Position numbers and translations under genes: made by a program. 64,000 nucleotides of DNA from JACXTP01 sp963789555 (GTDB lineage: Archaea; Thermoplasmatota; Thermoplasmata; Methanomassiliicoccales; UBA472), in contig CAWBKY010000001.1 of assembly GCA_963789555.1 (NCBI GenBank), forward strand, positions 1 through 64,000, written 5' to 3'. The notes beneath the pieces were generated by a model. It was not told the DNA's origin, did no database searches, and saw nothing but the letters and a program-made list of their open reading frames with translations. This document shows, piece after piece, positions 8,863 through 19,331 of this stretch. How positions within the stretch are numbered: position 1 is the first letter of the stretch; each line of letters opens with the position of its first letter.

Positions 8863-11488
8863 TTACGGTTCTATCACGATAAGGATATCGCCCACCTGCA
8901 CCGTCTCGACCATCTTGCCATGCAATGCCATCGACCTCTGTATCTCGACGATGTCCTGCCCCACTGCGACCTCCGTCCCATTGGCGAGCACGATCATGGC
9001 GTTTCCTTCCACGACCGCCTTCCCAAAGCTCTCCGGGTCCATGGCCTTTATTCGATCCACCAGCTCTTTGCCGTTGGCCTTGTACATCGGCCCTATCTTG
9101 GAGAGGATTGGCTTGACGGCCACGATGCGCTCCTCTAGCTGACCGGCGGTCTCTAGGCTCAGGGTCTTCGCCTTCACCGTCTCGGCTATGTCCCTCTCAC
9201 AGCCTTTAAGTGTCATGGCCTCTGTTCCCGATGAGCTCCACCGAGCTCATCTCGGCGTTAAGCGCCATCTTCCTGTCCGATTTCCAGGAGCGCAGGGCGG
9301 AGATCACATCCTTGACCATTTCGCCCTTCATCTCACTGTCCGGGTCGGGGGCGTCCGCCTCCGGCCATTTGCTTACGTGGATGCTGACAGCCCCATCCAT
9401 TCCGACGAAGCCGCTCTGGTAGGCATCCTCGGTGACATGGGGCAGCATCGGCGCCATCATCTTGATTATGCCAAGATATACCGTGTAAAGGGTGTACCTG
9501 ACGCCCTCGTCCTGGGGGTCGCGCACCCGATGCTTCACCATCTCCACATAATGGTCGGCGAACTCATGCCAGGCAAAGGATTCGACCTCTTTCATCGCCC
9601 GGTCGAACTGATAGTTCTCCATGAAGGCGGTGGCGTTCTGAACGGTCCTCGAGAATCGACTGAGGATCCATCGGTCAGTTACATGTAGTCCGCACCTGGG
9701 TCGGTCTGGTCTTTACCACCGATTCCACGAACTTACCCAGGTTCCACATCTTGGTGCATAGCTTCTTGCCATGGACCACGTCCTTCTCCCTGAAGGCGTT
9801 GTCCTCGCCCAGGGCGCATGTGCAGGCATAGTAGCGCACTGCGTCCGCCCCATAGCTCTCCAGGATGGGCATCGGGTCGATGACATTGCCGAGGGAGGTA
9901 TGCATCGGCGTCCCGTCCGGGGCCATGATGAAGCCGTGGATCATGATGTCGTTCCAGGGCTTCACCCCGGTGATGAGATGCTCCCTGAGCATGGTGTAGA
10001 AGGCCCAGGTGCGGATGATGTCGTGGGACTGCGGCCTCATGCTCATGGGGTAGAGCTTCTTGAACCTCTCCGGGTCCCGCTCCCAGAACGTGCAGTACAA
10101 TGGCGAAACCGACGAGTCCATCCAAGTATCGAAGACATCCTGGCAGGGCAATAATTTGCCATCGCACTTCGGGCATTGCGGTAGAGGGCGGCTCGGAGAT
10201 GGTGGGATCGATGTAGCAATCCTCCTCCCGGGCTGGCACCACATGCTTGCATGACTCGCACTCCCATACCGGGATGGGCGTGGCGAAGTAGCGCTGCCTG
10301 GAAACGACCCAATCCCATTGCAGCGAATTGACCCAGTCCTGCAAGCGTACCTTCATGAACTCAGGGAACCAGTTGATCTCGTCCGCCAACTTCAGGACCT
10401 CCTGCTTGAAGTCCATGGTGCGGATGAACCATTGCTCCACCTGCAGGAACTCGATGGTGGTGTGGCACCTCCAGCAGATGCCTACGTTCTGAGGTTGGTC
10501 CTCCTGCTTGATGAGGATGCCCTCCTTCCGCAGATCCTCGATCACTTGCGGCCCGGGCCTCCTTGATGGCCATTCCGGCGTACTTCCCCGCCAGCTCGGT
10601 CATCCGGCCCTGCTCGTCGATGCCCTTCTCCAAGGGCAGGTTGTACTTCATGACCCATTCCAGGTCGGTCTTGTCACCGATGGTGCAGATCATCACGATA
10701 CCGGTACCGAAGGTCGGGTCCACCTTGTCGTCGGCGATGATCTTGACCTCCTTACCGAAGATGGGCACCATGGCCGTCCTCCCTATCAGGTGCTTGTACT
10801 TGTCGTCCTCGGGATGGACGGCGATCAGCTGGCAGGTGCAAAGCAGCTCTGGCCTGGTGGTGGCGATGAGGATGTGCTCCGAGGACCCCTTCAGCTCGAA
10901 CTTGAGGTAGTTCAGCTTGGTGATGTTGGATTCATGCTCCACCTCGGCGTCGGCCAGGGCGGTGATGCAGCGGGGGCACCAGTTCACCGGGTAGGTGCCT
11001 TTGTAGGCCAACCCCTTCTTCAACATCTTGAGGAAGGAGATCTGGGTTATGCGACGGTAATAGGGGGCGTCGGTCTGGTAATAGACCGTCGGGTCCATGG
11101 ACTCGCCTAGGATCTCGAACTGGCGCGTCATCTCCTGAATGAAGGAGTTGGCGAACTCCTGGCACAGCTTGATGTACTCCTGGCGGGGAACGGTGAGCTT
11201 GTTGATGTTGTGCTTCTTCTCCACCTTGACCTCGACCGGGGTCCCGTTGACGTCGAAGCAGAGGGGGAACATGACGTTGAAGCCGCGCATTCGGTGGTAA
11301 CGGGCGGCGAAATCGATGAGAGAGTATCCAGTGGCATGGCCGAGATGCAATGCGCCAGATGTGTAGCGAGGCGGGTTGTCGATCGAATAGACCGGCTTGT
11401 CAGAGTCGAAGTCGAAGTGGTAGATGCCCCTCTCCTTCCACATCTGCTGCCATTTGCGTTCGCTGGTGACCGCCTCGTACTGCGACAT
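8863..11488 (-). CDS. valS: Valyl-tRNA synthetase, several frameshifts
   Basis: Class I synthetase charging tRNA-Val. The N-terminal frame (11488 to about 10530) has the HIGH-type motif (SGALHLGHAT), the DVNGTPVE loop of archaeal-type ValRS, and zinc-type CysXXCys pairs (NWCPRC, ICWRC). Conserved protein then continues in other frames: about 10545-10180, 10190-9680, 9622-9206 (anticodon-binding domain) and 9216-8863 (C-terminal tail). At least four indels are needed. The KMSKS position reads PMHTS (about 9894-9908) in GTPMHTSLGNVIDP, which is unusual. The protein is about 870 residues, as expected. valS is essential, so the breaks are more likely sequence errors than decay. Confidence 0.9.
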
Positions 11489-11647
11489 AACGTGGCGAGG
11501 GATAGTTTGCGGTTAAAAAAAGGTTGCTGACGCTCGCTACATCTGGTCGTTCATAGGGCATCGACCATCGTTCTCATGGTTCTCGGTCGATGATAACCAC
11601 TGGGCAACGGATATGAACTGATCTATTCGCTTCGGACTTCGGTCATC

Positions 11648-12344
11648 ATGCCCTTCTGCAACAAATGTGGGTCGAGCTTGGATGGCGTGGCACGGTTCTG
11701 CGGTCGCTGCGGCGCTCAGGTCCAAAATCCTACGGTCCCTACCTCTCCAACCGCCACGGCTCAAACGGCCGTGCCCCAGGGAGTGGGAGAGAGCGTCCTT
11801 GTCGCCATACCGATGTGGCAGCCACGATCTTTAGGGAGGCGGGACAGCTTCGCCGCGGTCATCACAGAGAGACGCCTCATCATGGCACAGATCACCAAGC
11901 AGGTCATGAACCAGGCCGTCACCGATGCGCGCAATCAGGCGAAGGCCCAAGGCAAAGGCTATTGGGGGCAGGTCTCTGGACAGATGGCGGCCTGGTCCTC
12001 TGGTTACGCCGACAGGTACCGGTCCATGGATCCCGCGTCCATCCTCATGGAGACGCCGGGCAATTTTGAGATAAGCAACAACGACCTCTTCGAAGTGGTG
12101 GTAAGATACAACGTCGGGCGGAGAGGAGGACCCGAGCTATTATGATGTAACCTTTGGATCTTCGAGGGGCCGTCACCAATACCAGATGGAGGACCGGTCC
12201 CAATTCGTCGAGGCCCTGGGCCGGTCCTCCCATCAAAGTTCAAGGCCCCGTACGGGCTGCCCAAAGGCGTCACTATTTCATTTTGAACATGAACCCTTCG
12301 ATCAAGATCCAATGGACCGCAGGGCAGAGAACCGATTACTATAA
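11648..12344 (+). CDS. Zinc-ribbon protein, frameshifted near the C-terminus
   Basis: The N-terminus is a classical zinc ribbon with two CysXXCys knuckles (FCNKCGSSL and FCGRCGAQV, residues 3-23), then a Thr/Pro/Ala linker (about 27-45) and a beta-rich domain (VLVAIPMWQPRSLGRRDSFA) that resembles a PH/GRAM-like module. The first frame stops at 12145. A shift near 12125-12140 restores sensible protein (SYYDVTFGSSRGRHQYQMED) and extends to a TAA at 12342-12344. Function unknown; such proteins are common in Thermoplasmatota. Confidence 0.6.
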
Positions 12345-12407
12345 AAAAGGTGATTGGGCCAGAGGGTACGGTGCGGTACCGTTTCCCCCTGGGAAAGGGT
12401 TGAGGTC

Positions 12408-13601
12408 TCACTTGGAGCCGCGGCGCTTCTTCTCCACCCTGACCTTCTTCGTCTCGGTGACGTCCTTCTCCAGCTTGTCCATGAGGTCGACTGTCGCCTT
12501 CATCAGGTTCCAGTCCACCGCGGTGGCGGTGTAGGTGGAGTATTCGGTGTGCAGGCGGGCGTTCAACGAGTACTTGGCGGTGTTGCCCTCATTGTTGTAC
12601 TTGTGGACGTGCATGGAGAACATGAGGGGCCGGGTGATCTTCGCCACCTTCTGCAGGCCGTTCTGGATCTCCCTCTCCATGACGTCGAGGGAGAGGCGGT
12701 CCTCCTCCTCCAGTCCGGAGATCTGCATGTAGACCATGTCGCGGATGCGTACAGAGGCGATCATCTCCAGCACATCGTACTTGGTGATGACCCCTTTGAG
12801 CACATCGTTCTCCACCACTGGTAGGGTGGAGATGTTCTTCTTCACCATCAGTTTGACCGCGTCGCCCAAGGTGTCGCTAGGGCCGATGGTGATGGGGGAG
12901 TCATGCATCAACGAGGAAACGGTGATCTCCACCGGGTTGTTCTCAGGCACATATGCTCCCTTCTTGATGCTCTTGGTGCCTGAACCGCCCCAGGAGTAGT
13001 CGATGATGTCGCGGATGCCGATGATGCCAGTTGAGCGGAAGTCGGTGTCGACGACGGGTATGGTCCGAATGTCCAGCTTGCTCATCAGCTCCATGGCCTC
13101 CTTGATCTTGGATTTCTCCTGGACGCCTTGATCTCGGTGGACATGATGTCCTTGCACCTGGACGTTGCGGATCTCCTTTATGTCCAGGATGAGCTTGACG
13201 ACATCCTTTCTGGAAACGACGCCGACGATGCTGGGATCCCTTGGTGATGGGCAGGTTTCGGTAGCTGGTGGAGATGAATATCTCGGCCACCTCGGTGACG
13301 GGTGTCGACTGCCTTCACCTTGGGCGGGATCTCCATGACATGCTTCGCCTTCTGACCCATGACCACGCTCTTCTTCCGGATCAGCGTGCTGAAGCTCACA
13401 ACGCCCAGACAGCTTCTTGCCATCGACGACGGGGATCTCGTGCAGCTTCTCCTTCTTCATCTTCGCGACCACGTCGGAGAGCGCCATCTCCGGATCGATG
13501 GTGGCGAACTTGGTGGTCATCAGGTCCTCGAGCTTGTTGGCGTCGATCTCGGACCTCAGGATCTCTTTCCTCTTCAACGCCTCTATGTTATCTCCAACCA
13601 T
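12408..13601 (-). CDS. Multi-CBS protein with hibernation-factor-like C-terminus, frameshifted
   Basis: CBS motifs repeat along the protein (LMTTKFATIDPEMALSDVV; IKEAMELMSKLDIRTIPVV; SLMHDSPITIGPSDTL), indicating probably four CBS domains, which bind adenine nucleotides. The last 100 residues (from about VMEREIQNGL) resemble HPF/RaiA ribosome hibernation factors: a beta strand (FSMHVHKYNNEGNTAKYSL), then a helix (DWNLMKATVDLMDKLEKDV) and a basic Lys/Arg tail. Between about 13410 and 13120 the reading frame is wrong and the CBS protein is found in two other frames, so several compensating indels exist. A nucleotide-sensing ribosome-associated factor is a reasonable inference. Confidence 0.7.
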   Translation of the reverse strand: MVGDNIEALKRKEILRSEIDANKLEDLMTTKFATIDPEMALSDVVAKMKKEKLHEIPVVDGKKLSGRCELQHADPEEERGHGSEGEACHGDPAQGEGSRHPSPRWPRYSSPPATETCPSPRDPSIVGVVSRKDVVKLILDIKEIRNVQVQGHHVHRDQGVQEKSKIKEAMELMSKLDIRTIPVVDTDFRSTGIIGIRDIIDYSWGGSGTKSIKKGAYVPENNPVEITVSSLMHDSPITIGPSDTLGDAVKLMVKKNISTLPVVENDVLKGVITKYDVLEMIASVRIRDMVYMQISGLEEEDRLSLDVMEREIQNGLQKVAKITRPLMFSMHVHKYNNEGNTAKYSLNARLHTEYSTYTATAVDWNLMKATVDLMDKLEKDVTETKKVRVEKKRRGSK

Positions 13602-13688
13602 TCCAACACCTCATTGCACTTACTGGATTGTGATCTTGAAAGGGATTTTATATATCCACTTTACGGGTGGGTGATGCCCCGCCCCTAC

Positions 13689-15400
13689 CTAAAGGTTTTC
13701 ATGCGATGCCATCGAACGACTTTCCGTCGAGCAGAGGCCTTCACCGCTCTCGACGGCCTTCTCGAAGGGAAGGCGGACCTGACGGCTGGAATCGCGCTCA
13801 CGCACGGTGACCGTGCCGTTCTCGAACACCTCATAGTCCACAGTGATGCAGTAGGGGGTGCCCACCTCATCCATGCGGGCATACCTGCGTCCAATGGAGC
13901 CCGACTCGTCATAATAGGTGACGATGCCGCCCTCCCTCAGTTTTCGGTCCAGCTCCATCGCCTTCTTGTCCAGGTCGTCCCTGGCCATGAGAGGGAACAC
14001 ACCGACCTTTATCGGGGCCGCCTCATGGCTCAGGCCTAGCCGGGTATACTCGCCATCTGCGGAATAGGCATGCTCCAGGCAGGTGTAGAGGATGCGGTCC
14101 AGCCCATGGGACGGCTCGATCACATGAGGGACGACCTTGATCCCGTTGACCTTCTCCTTTATCCTCACGACATCGAAGTACTTGTCCGTGAGCACGAAGC
14201 GTTCTCCGTCCACATCCACTTCCACCTTGCCGTCCTTCAGGCTGGAGACGTCCATCGCCTCCAGCGCCTTGCCGACCTTGGCGGACTTGGCCTTGAACTC
14301 GGGGCCGAGCAGACCGTATTTCGGTTTGAAGGCGTCCCGCTCCACCTCCTTCGGCTCGTCGAAGCGCTTGAAGGCCATCAGCTCCGCACCGGAATATTGG
14401 GTGTGGCGGGACAGGTCCCAGCAGCCGCGGTCGGCCACCCCGACGATCTCGGTCCATCCGAAGCTCAGAAGAGCCTCGGCGTCCCAGCAGTCCGCCGCAT
14501 AATGGGCCATCTCGGTCTTCAGATGCTGGCGGAACCTCATGCGCTTCGGGTCCACCCCGGCCCGACGCAGGAAACGCTGCGTGACCCAGAGGAAATAGGC
14601 GATGGTCTCATGGGCGATGATGCCCTGTTCCACCGCCTCCCCGAAGGTGGTCTCGATCTCCTGCTCGTCGCTGTTCGGGACCAGTCTGACCTTCTCGTCC
14701 CTGACCGCCGCGAAGCGCTTCCAGCTCTTGTCAGCGGGGTCCACGAACAGCTCGGCCTCCATCTGGTTGAACTCGCGGAGGCGGATGACCCCCTGGCGCG
14801 GTGAGATCTCGTTGCGGTAGGCCCTGCCCGACCTGAATGACGCCGAACGGGAGCTGCTCCCGAGCGTAGCGATAGAGATTGGGATAGTTGACGAAGATGC
14901 CCTGGGCGGTCTCAGGACGAAGATAGCCGATGCGGCCACTGCCTGGACCGATCTTCGTCTTGAACATCAGGTTGAACTCCTCGATGTCTGAGAGGTCCCC
15001 CTTGCACAAGGGGCACGTGATGTTCTCCGATTGGATCAATGCTTGCAGGTCCAGCCTTGGACAAGGCGCCGGGGTTGGGGTGGAAGTCCTGGGCCAGGTG
15101 GTCGGCGCGGAAGCCCTCGCCGCATAGTTTGCAGGTGACCATCAGGTCCTGGAAGTTCTCTGCGTGTCCGGAAGCCTTGAAGACCATCTCCGGACCGACG
15201 ATGTCGGAGTCTATCTCGATGAAGCCCTCCTCGAGGACATAGATCGACCGCCAGAGGTCGATGATGTTCTGCTTCATCGTCACCCCCAGCGGACCATAGT
15301 CGTAGAAGCCTGCCAAGCCGCCGTAGATCTCATAGCTGGGGTAGAGGAAACCTCTTCTCTTGCATAGGGACAGGACGTCCCCAGAGTTGAACTGGGCCAT
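13689..15400 (-). CDS. glyS: Glycyl-tRNA synthetase, frameshifted
   Basis: Class II alpha2-type GlyRS, as in archaea and eukaryotes. Family features: YEIYGGLAGFYDYGPLG near the start, CysXXCys pairs in the insertion (CKLCGEG; CPLCKGD), motif 2 (RPETAQGIF) and the C-terminal anticodon-binding domain (KVGVFPLMARDDLD). Frames change near 15040 and 14830, so two indels. Total is about 570 residues. The first of three minus-strand neighbours (with the Usp-CBS protein 8 bases upstream). Essential gene, so the breaks are probably errors. Confidence 0.9.
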
Positions 15401-15407
15401 GGGGGCT

Positions 15408-16703
15408 TCACTCCTTCTCGGCGAGTATGGAGATGACGTCGTGGTCGTAGATCATCGCCTGCAGCGTGTCCTTGGTGTCGCGGACCGGCAGCTGGCCGAA
15501 ATCATTCTTGCGCATGATGCGAGCGGCCTCGGAGATGGAGGTCTTCTTGAACACGGTCACCGGGTCCCGGACCATGATGTCCTTGACCGGCATGCCTGGC
15601 AGCTCCACCTTGGAGAGCTCGTACCAAAGCTTCATGACATTCTTGAGCCCCTCGATGGAGACCTCGTCCGTCTCATCCTTGAGACCTAGATCGGTCAAGG
15701 GCACATTGCCATCCACATAGGATCGGTTGAAGATGTCGCGGTCGGAGATGATACCGACCAATCGACCGGACTCGTCCAGGACCGGCAATGCCGTGGACTT
15801 GCTCACCTTCAGGGTGACCGAGGCCACCGCCAAGGTCGCCTCCTGATAGATGGGGACGCAGGCGGAGCGGATGATCTTCTCGATGGGGCTATCGATGCCC
15901 CTCTTCTCCACCACGGCTAGAAGGTCGGTCGGGGTAACGATGCCCACCAGCTTCTGATTGTCGACCACTGGTAGGTGGCGGACGCGAGCGTCCCTGAAGA
16001 TCTGGGCCGCATGTTCCACAGAGTCCTTGGGCCCTATGGTCACCGGGTCCCGCTTCATGATCATGGCGGCCTGGTCCTCGTCCGGTTTGGCGAATATGTC
16101 CTGCCTGGTGATCAGCCCGGCCAGGGTGCCGTCGTTCCGTCGCACCACCGGTAGGCCCGTGAGGTTGTTCTTGACCATGGTCTTGAGCACATCGATGCGG
16201 CTTCCCGGGACCTGCACGACGATCGGGTTGGACGTCATCACATCTTCGATGGTGGTCAAGGCTCTCCCTCCATATCGGTCCGTGATGACCATCACAGGAC
16301 ATTGAGCATAACGCACCACCTTCTCGGCCACGCTGCCCAGCAGTATCTTGGAGACACCGGTGCGCCCGAGCGTCCCCATGACGATGAGGTCGAAGTTCTT
16401 CGAGGCCTCGGTGATCTTACGGGCCGGAGCGCCCTCCTCGATCACCGGTATGACCTTGACACCTATCTTCTGTCCCTCTGCAACGATATAGTCCACCGCC
16501 TCCTTTCCTTCCTTCTCCAACAAGGAATAGACGGAGACGATGGTCGAGTCCATGGGGAAGTTGATGAACGAGGTCTGGTCCACCACATACATGGCCGTGA
16601 CCTCAGCATCCATGGACTTCGCCAAGGCCAGTCCTTTCGCTATCGCGGTCTTGGTATATTCGCTCCCATCGGTCGGGATCAGTATCTTTTTGAAGGAGTT
16701 CAT
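15408..16703 (-). CDS. Universal stress protein domain fused to CBS domains
   Basis: An intact protein of 431 residues. Residues 1-145 are a UspA domain (KKILIPTDGSEYTKTAIAKG, with the ATP-binding GxxGxxxxxxGS region MGTLGRTGVSKILLGS). The rest carries about four CBS motifs (MTSNPIVVQVPGS; MKRDPVTIGPKDS; CVPIYQEATLAVAS; MVRDPVTVFKKTS). It likely senses adenine nucleotides. I chose the ATG at 16703 because it overlaps the stop of the upstream amidohydrolase (ATGA), implying coupling; the frame is open further upstream but that sequence is the amidohydrolase in another frame. Confidence 0.85.
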   Translation of the reverse strand: MNSFKKILIPTDGSEYTKTAIAKGLALAKSMDAEVTAMYVVDQTSFINFPMDSTIVSVYSLLEKEGKEAVDYIVAEGQKIGVKVIPVIEEGAPARKITEASKNFDLIVMGTLGRTGVSKILLGSVAEKVVRYAQCPVMVITDRYGGRALTTIEDVMTSNPIVVQVPGSRIDVLKTMVKNNLTGLPVVRRNDGTLAGLITRQDIFAKPDEDQAAMIMKRDPVTIGPKDSVEHAAQIFRDARVRHLPVVDNQKLVGIVTPTDLLAVVEKRGIDSPIEKIIRSACVPIYQEATLAVASVTLKVSKSTALPVLDESGRLVGIISDRDIFNRSYVDGNVPLTDLGLKDETDEVSIEGLKNVMKLWYELSKVELPGMPVKDIMVRDPVTVFKKTSISEAARIMRKNDFGQLPVRDTKDTLQAMIYDHDVISILAEKE

Positions 16704-17773
16704 CGCCATCCTCTCCAGGTGTTCTTTCCCACGCAGACCAGCCTGACGTCGCGCTCGCCGGAACGGAGCACGAGGTCGGTCACCGGGTCCCCCTGCTTGG
16801 ACCTGACCACCATGAAATCGCATGGTGACCCAGGCGTCATGCCTATATTATGCATCTCATTTAAAATTAACCTTCCTCCGCGGAATGCCATGTCCAGCAC
16901 CGGTTCCATCCGCTGCACGCCTTGGCTGCGGAGCACCCTTCCAGCGAACTCCATCTCCGTGACCATGTCGGGCAGGGCGGTCATGGCGTTATCCGTCCCC
17001 AGGGCCAGGTCGACCCCGCACCGCACCATCTTCGCCAGAGGCGGCACCTTTCCGAAGAACATGTTCGATCGGGGGCAGACCACTATGGGCACGTTCGCTC
17101 CCTTGCACAGCTCCAGGTCCCCACTGGTCGCCTCCACCATGTGGACCAAAAAGGAGGGCTTTAGGTCAAGCACCAGGTCGATGTCCTCCCGTACCCTCTC
17201 CGAGCAATGCAAGGCGAACCTCTTCCCTCGGGAGCGCGTGAGTTCCGCCACAGCCCTTAGCTCCTCATAGGGCCAGTCCATCATCGAAGAAACCCCGATG
17301 CCGTCCGCCACCTGAAGGATGCCCTCTACCTCTTCCCTGTCGAAGACATGGGCTTTCGGTCGACCCATGATGGACGGGGTGGCCCCGCCCCTCTTCACCC
17401 CCGCCAGGAGCCTTGCCCCCTCCAGACCGCCCTCTCGGAAGTCAATGAACCTCGAGATGCCGTTCTTGATCATCTTCCTCGATAGAAGATTGAACGACCG
17501 CACGATCTCCTCAGGAGGCGCCTGGGACAGGTACCTATGCTTCAATCCATGAGGTGGCGCCACCACCTGCTCCAGGTCCAGTGACAGGTCTACCGGGACG
17601 CGGAAATCGGCGAGATGGGTATGCGCGTTGACGAAGGTGGGGAGGATGTATCCGGAAACAAGGGAATCGTCCCGAGGGCCTTCCCCCACCACCTTGACCA
17701 ACCCATCCTCAAAACCGATGTGGCCAGGACGGAAACCGGCCTCGGTGAGGATGAGCCCAGAGACATACTGCAT
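16700..17773 (-). CDS. Metal-dependent amidohydrolase
   Basis: A 357-residue amidohydrolase-superfamily enzyme with intact metal ligands: the HxH pair in VNAHTHLAD, His in FALHCSE, His in FLVHMVEAT, and Asp in LGTDNAM. This set matches the chlorohydrolase/MtaD/SsnA branch, which deaminates or hydrolyses N-heterocycles. No Shine-Dalgarno precedes the ATG, but an AT-rich box about 30 bases upstream would give a leaderless message. It heads the minus-strand run amidohydrolase, Usp-CBS, glyS. Substrate unknown. Confidence 0.85.
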   Translation of the reverse strand: MQYVSGLILTEAGFRPGHIGFEDGLVKVVGEGPRDDSLVSGYILPTFVNAHTHLADFRVPVDLSLDLEQVVAPPHGLKHRYLSQAPPEEIVRSFNLLSRKMIKNGISRFIDFREGGLEGARLLAGVKRGGATPSIMGRPKAHVFDREEVEGILQVADGIGVSSMMDWPYEELRAVAELTRSRGKRFALHCSERVREDIDLVLDLKPSFLVHMVEATSGDLELCKGANVPIVVCPRSNMFFGKVPPLAKMVRCGVDLALGTDNAMTALPDMVTEMEFAGRVLRSQGVQRMEPVLDMAFRGGRLILNEMHNIGMTPGSPCDFMVVRSKQGDPVTDLVLRSGERDVRLVCVGKNTWRGWR

Positions 17774-17886
17774 CGCTACGGGATTGCCAGAGCCATTATT
17801 TCTAATTGCCTGGCTGGCCTAGCCCTCACGGTCCCACGGAATGGTTTTATTAGCCATGTCCACCCCTAATCATTCGGAGGTCCGCA

Positions 17887-18333
17887 TTGAACTCTGGAAG
17901 TACTCTTGACGATCTCAGGCCGCTCCGCCTCTTGGTGGCGGTGGACGGTTCGGCGGGGAGCCTCATGGCCTTGAATAGGGCGGCCCAACTGTCGAAGGAG
18001 GTCTCAGCCTCCGAAGTGGTGGTGATCTACGTCTTGGAACAAGGCAACTCTGGGAAATTGACCATCGAGGAAGATCCAGATGCGGAACGAAGAGCGGGAT
18101 CGATCCTAGAGGATGCCATCACCTTCATGAGGAACGAAGGGGTGGAAGTGACCGCAGCGATCTTGCGCGGACCGGCCCCTGCCATGATACTCGAGTACGC
18201 CGATGGCTTCAGACCGAACATGATCCTGGTAGGGAGCAAGGGCATGGGGCACAACCGCTCTGATGCCGTGGGAAGCGTGGCCGACGCGGTGAGCAGGCGA
18301 TCGAGATGGCCGGTCCTGGTCGTGCGGTCCTGA
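17887..18333 (+). CDS. Universal stress protein, UspA family
   Basis: A 148-residue single Usp domain: first strand LRLLVAVDGSAGSLMALNRA and the ATP-binding GSKGMGHNRSDAVGSVAD region, followed by the final strand PVLVVRS. The start is TTG at 17887, supported by GGAGG 6 bases upstream; no ATG is available. Divergent from the amidohydrolase gene. Probably an ATP-binding stress-response protein; partner unknown. Confidence 0.85.
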   Translation: MNSGSTLDDLRPLRLLVAVDGSAGSLMALNRAAQLSKEVSASEVVVIYVLEQGNSGKLTIEEDPDAERRAGSILEDAITFMRNEGVEVTAAILRGPAPAMILEYADGFRPNMILVGSKGMGHNRSDAVGSVADAVSRRSRWPVLVVRS

Positions 18334-18354
18334 GCCATTGGCATGGAGGGGAGG

Positions 18355-18745
18355 ATGATGGACAAGGTGAAAGGGTTCGATATACCGGTCGACGATATGC
18401 GAAGGGCGAGCAAATTCTATAATGATCTGTTCGGGTGGGAGGTTGAAAGGCATCGCAGGAAGCGGCGGTGATTTCCATTCGGCGAGGACAGTGGCTGTGG
18501 ATGAGCAAGGGGAACCCAAGGAACCAGGCGGTATCAATGGCGGCCTTTATCATCCGAGGCACGAACGGCCTGACGTCGACGTTCCTCGAGATAAGGGTGA
18601 GCTCGATCGACGCAGTCTTGGAAAAGGTGGCTGCCTCTGGGCGGTTCGGTCGTCAGGGACAAGTCCGCCATACTCGATATCGCCTATTTTGCTGTGATCA
18701 AGGACAGTGAGGGAAATCATCATCGGACTATGGGAAGATAGGTGA
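18355..18745 (+). pseudogene. VOC (glyoxalase-like) protein, multiply frameshifted
   Basis: A vicinal-oxygen-chelate domain can be pieced together across all three frames: KGFDIPVDDMRRASKFYNDL (18370 on), SGGDFHSARTVAVDEQGEP with GGINGGLYHPRHERP, then SSIDAVLEKVAASG, and finally AILDIAYFAVIKDSEGN with GLWEDR before a TGA at 18743. At least four indels occur in 390 bases, more than in neighbouring genes of this size, so true decay is possible, though sequence error is still likely. Begins at tandem ATGs 22-25 bases after the Usp stop. Confidence 0.6.
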
Positions 18746-18830
18746 CCAGAGGGTGATATCAGGACCTTCCGAATCGACACATCGAATGGTAGCATTCCAT
18801 CCGTTGCGATATCCAAAACATCGTAAGGAT

Positions 18831-18838
18831 TTTATACG
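18831..18838 (+). promoter_or_regulatory. TATA box of the small ferredoxin gene
   Basis: TTTATACG lies about 36-43 bases before the ferredoxin ATG, which leaves a short leader that includes the AAGGTG ribosome binding site. Confidence 0.5.
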
Positions 18839-18873
18839 GTATCCTGATTCTTACCGCCCCAAGGTGTAAACCA

Positions 18874-19041
18874 ATGGTCGTCAAGGTCAAGAAAGAGGAC
18901 TGTGTTGGATGTGGAGCATGCGAGGACGCCTGCCCGAGCGGCGCCATAAAGGTCGATGAGATCGCGGTCATCAGCGAGAAGGACTGCGTTGACTGCGGTG
19001 CATGCGTGGACGAGTGCCCGAACAAAGCCCTCGAGCTTTGA
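18874..19041 (+). CDS. 2[4Fe-4S] ferredoxin
   Basis: A 55-residue clostridial-type ferredoxin. It has two complete CxxCxxCxxxCP motifs (CVGCGACEDACP and CVDCGACVDECP), enough to bind two [4Fe-4S] clusters and carry low-potential electrons. Ribosome binding site AAGGTG lies 7 bases upstream of the ATG, and a TATA box is in place. It stands alone, about 600 bases before the hydrogenase operon, for which it could be an electron partner (inference). Confidence 0.9.
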   Translation: MVVKVKKEDCVGCGACEDACPSGAIKVDEIAVISEKDCVDCGACVDECPNKALEL

Positions 19042-19136
19042 ATCCGACCGAATGGAGATGCCCGGCTAGAAATAGCCGGAAAATCATTTTTTAATTTTCC
19101 TTCCTAACTATGGGTTCATGTCCTTTTGAACATCCC

Positions 19137-19331
19137 TCATCCACTGGGTCCTCCCTCATAACGCAATAGCAGGAGATGGCACCCCACGCACGGTGGTCTT
19201 GGATATATGCGCCCTTGTCGAACTATGCAAGATCGCCTTAGAATGTTTGGTACATCGGTCCATTTGATCCACAACGAATCGCACTGTAAGAATCCATCAT
19301 CCATGGGCAACTTACATTCTGGGCAGTCCAT
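19137..19331 (-). CDS. Small zinc-ribbon protein
   Basis: A 64-residue protein with an N-terminal CPEC knuckle (MDCPECKLPMDDGFLQCDS) and a C-terminal CVGCHLLLLRYE knuckle, the layout of small zinc-ribbon proteins of the DUF6487 type. A TATA-like box (TATATAT, minus strand, near 19365-19375) lies about 35 bases upstream of the ATG, and there is no Shine-Dalgarno, which suggests a leaderless message. Function unknown. Confidence 0.6.
   Translation of the reverse strand: MDCPECKLPMDDGFLQCDSLWIKWTDVPNILRRSCIVRQGRIYPRPPCVGCHLLLLRYEGGPSG

Noticed and set aside
12943..13423. Separate small minus-strand proteins inside the CBS gene
   Set aside because: They are pieces of the same multi-CBS protein displaced by indels, not independent genes.
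15408..16823. A 40-residue N-terminal extension of the Usp-CBS protein
   Set aside because: The extension is the amidohydrolase end in another frame and is Arg/Gly-rich; the ATG at 16703 overlaps the amidohydrolase stop.
18759..19025. Minus-strand frame opposite the small ferredoxin
   Set aside because: The plus strand encodes a perfect 2[4Fe-4S] ferredoxin with promoter and ribosome binding site; the reverse frame has no protein-like features.
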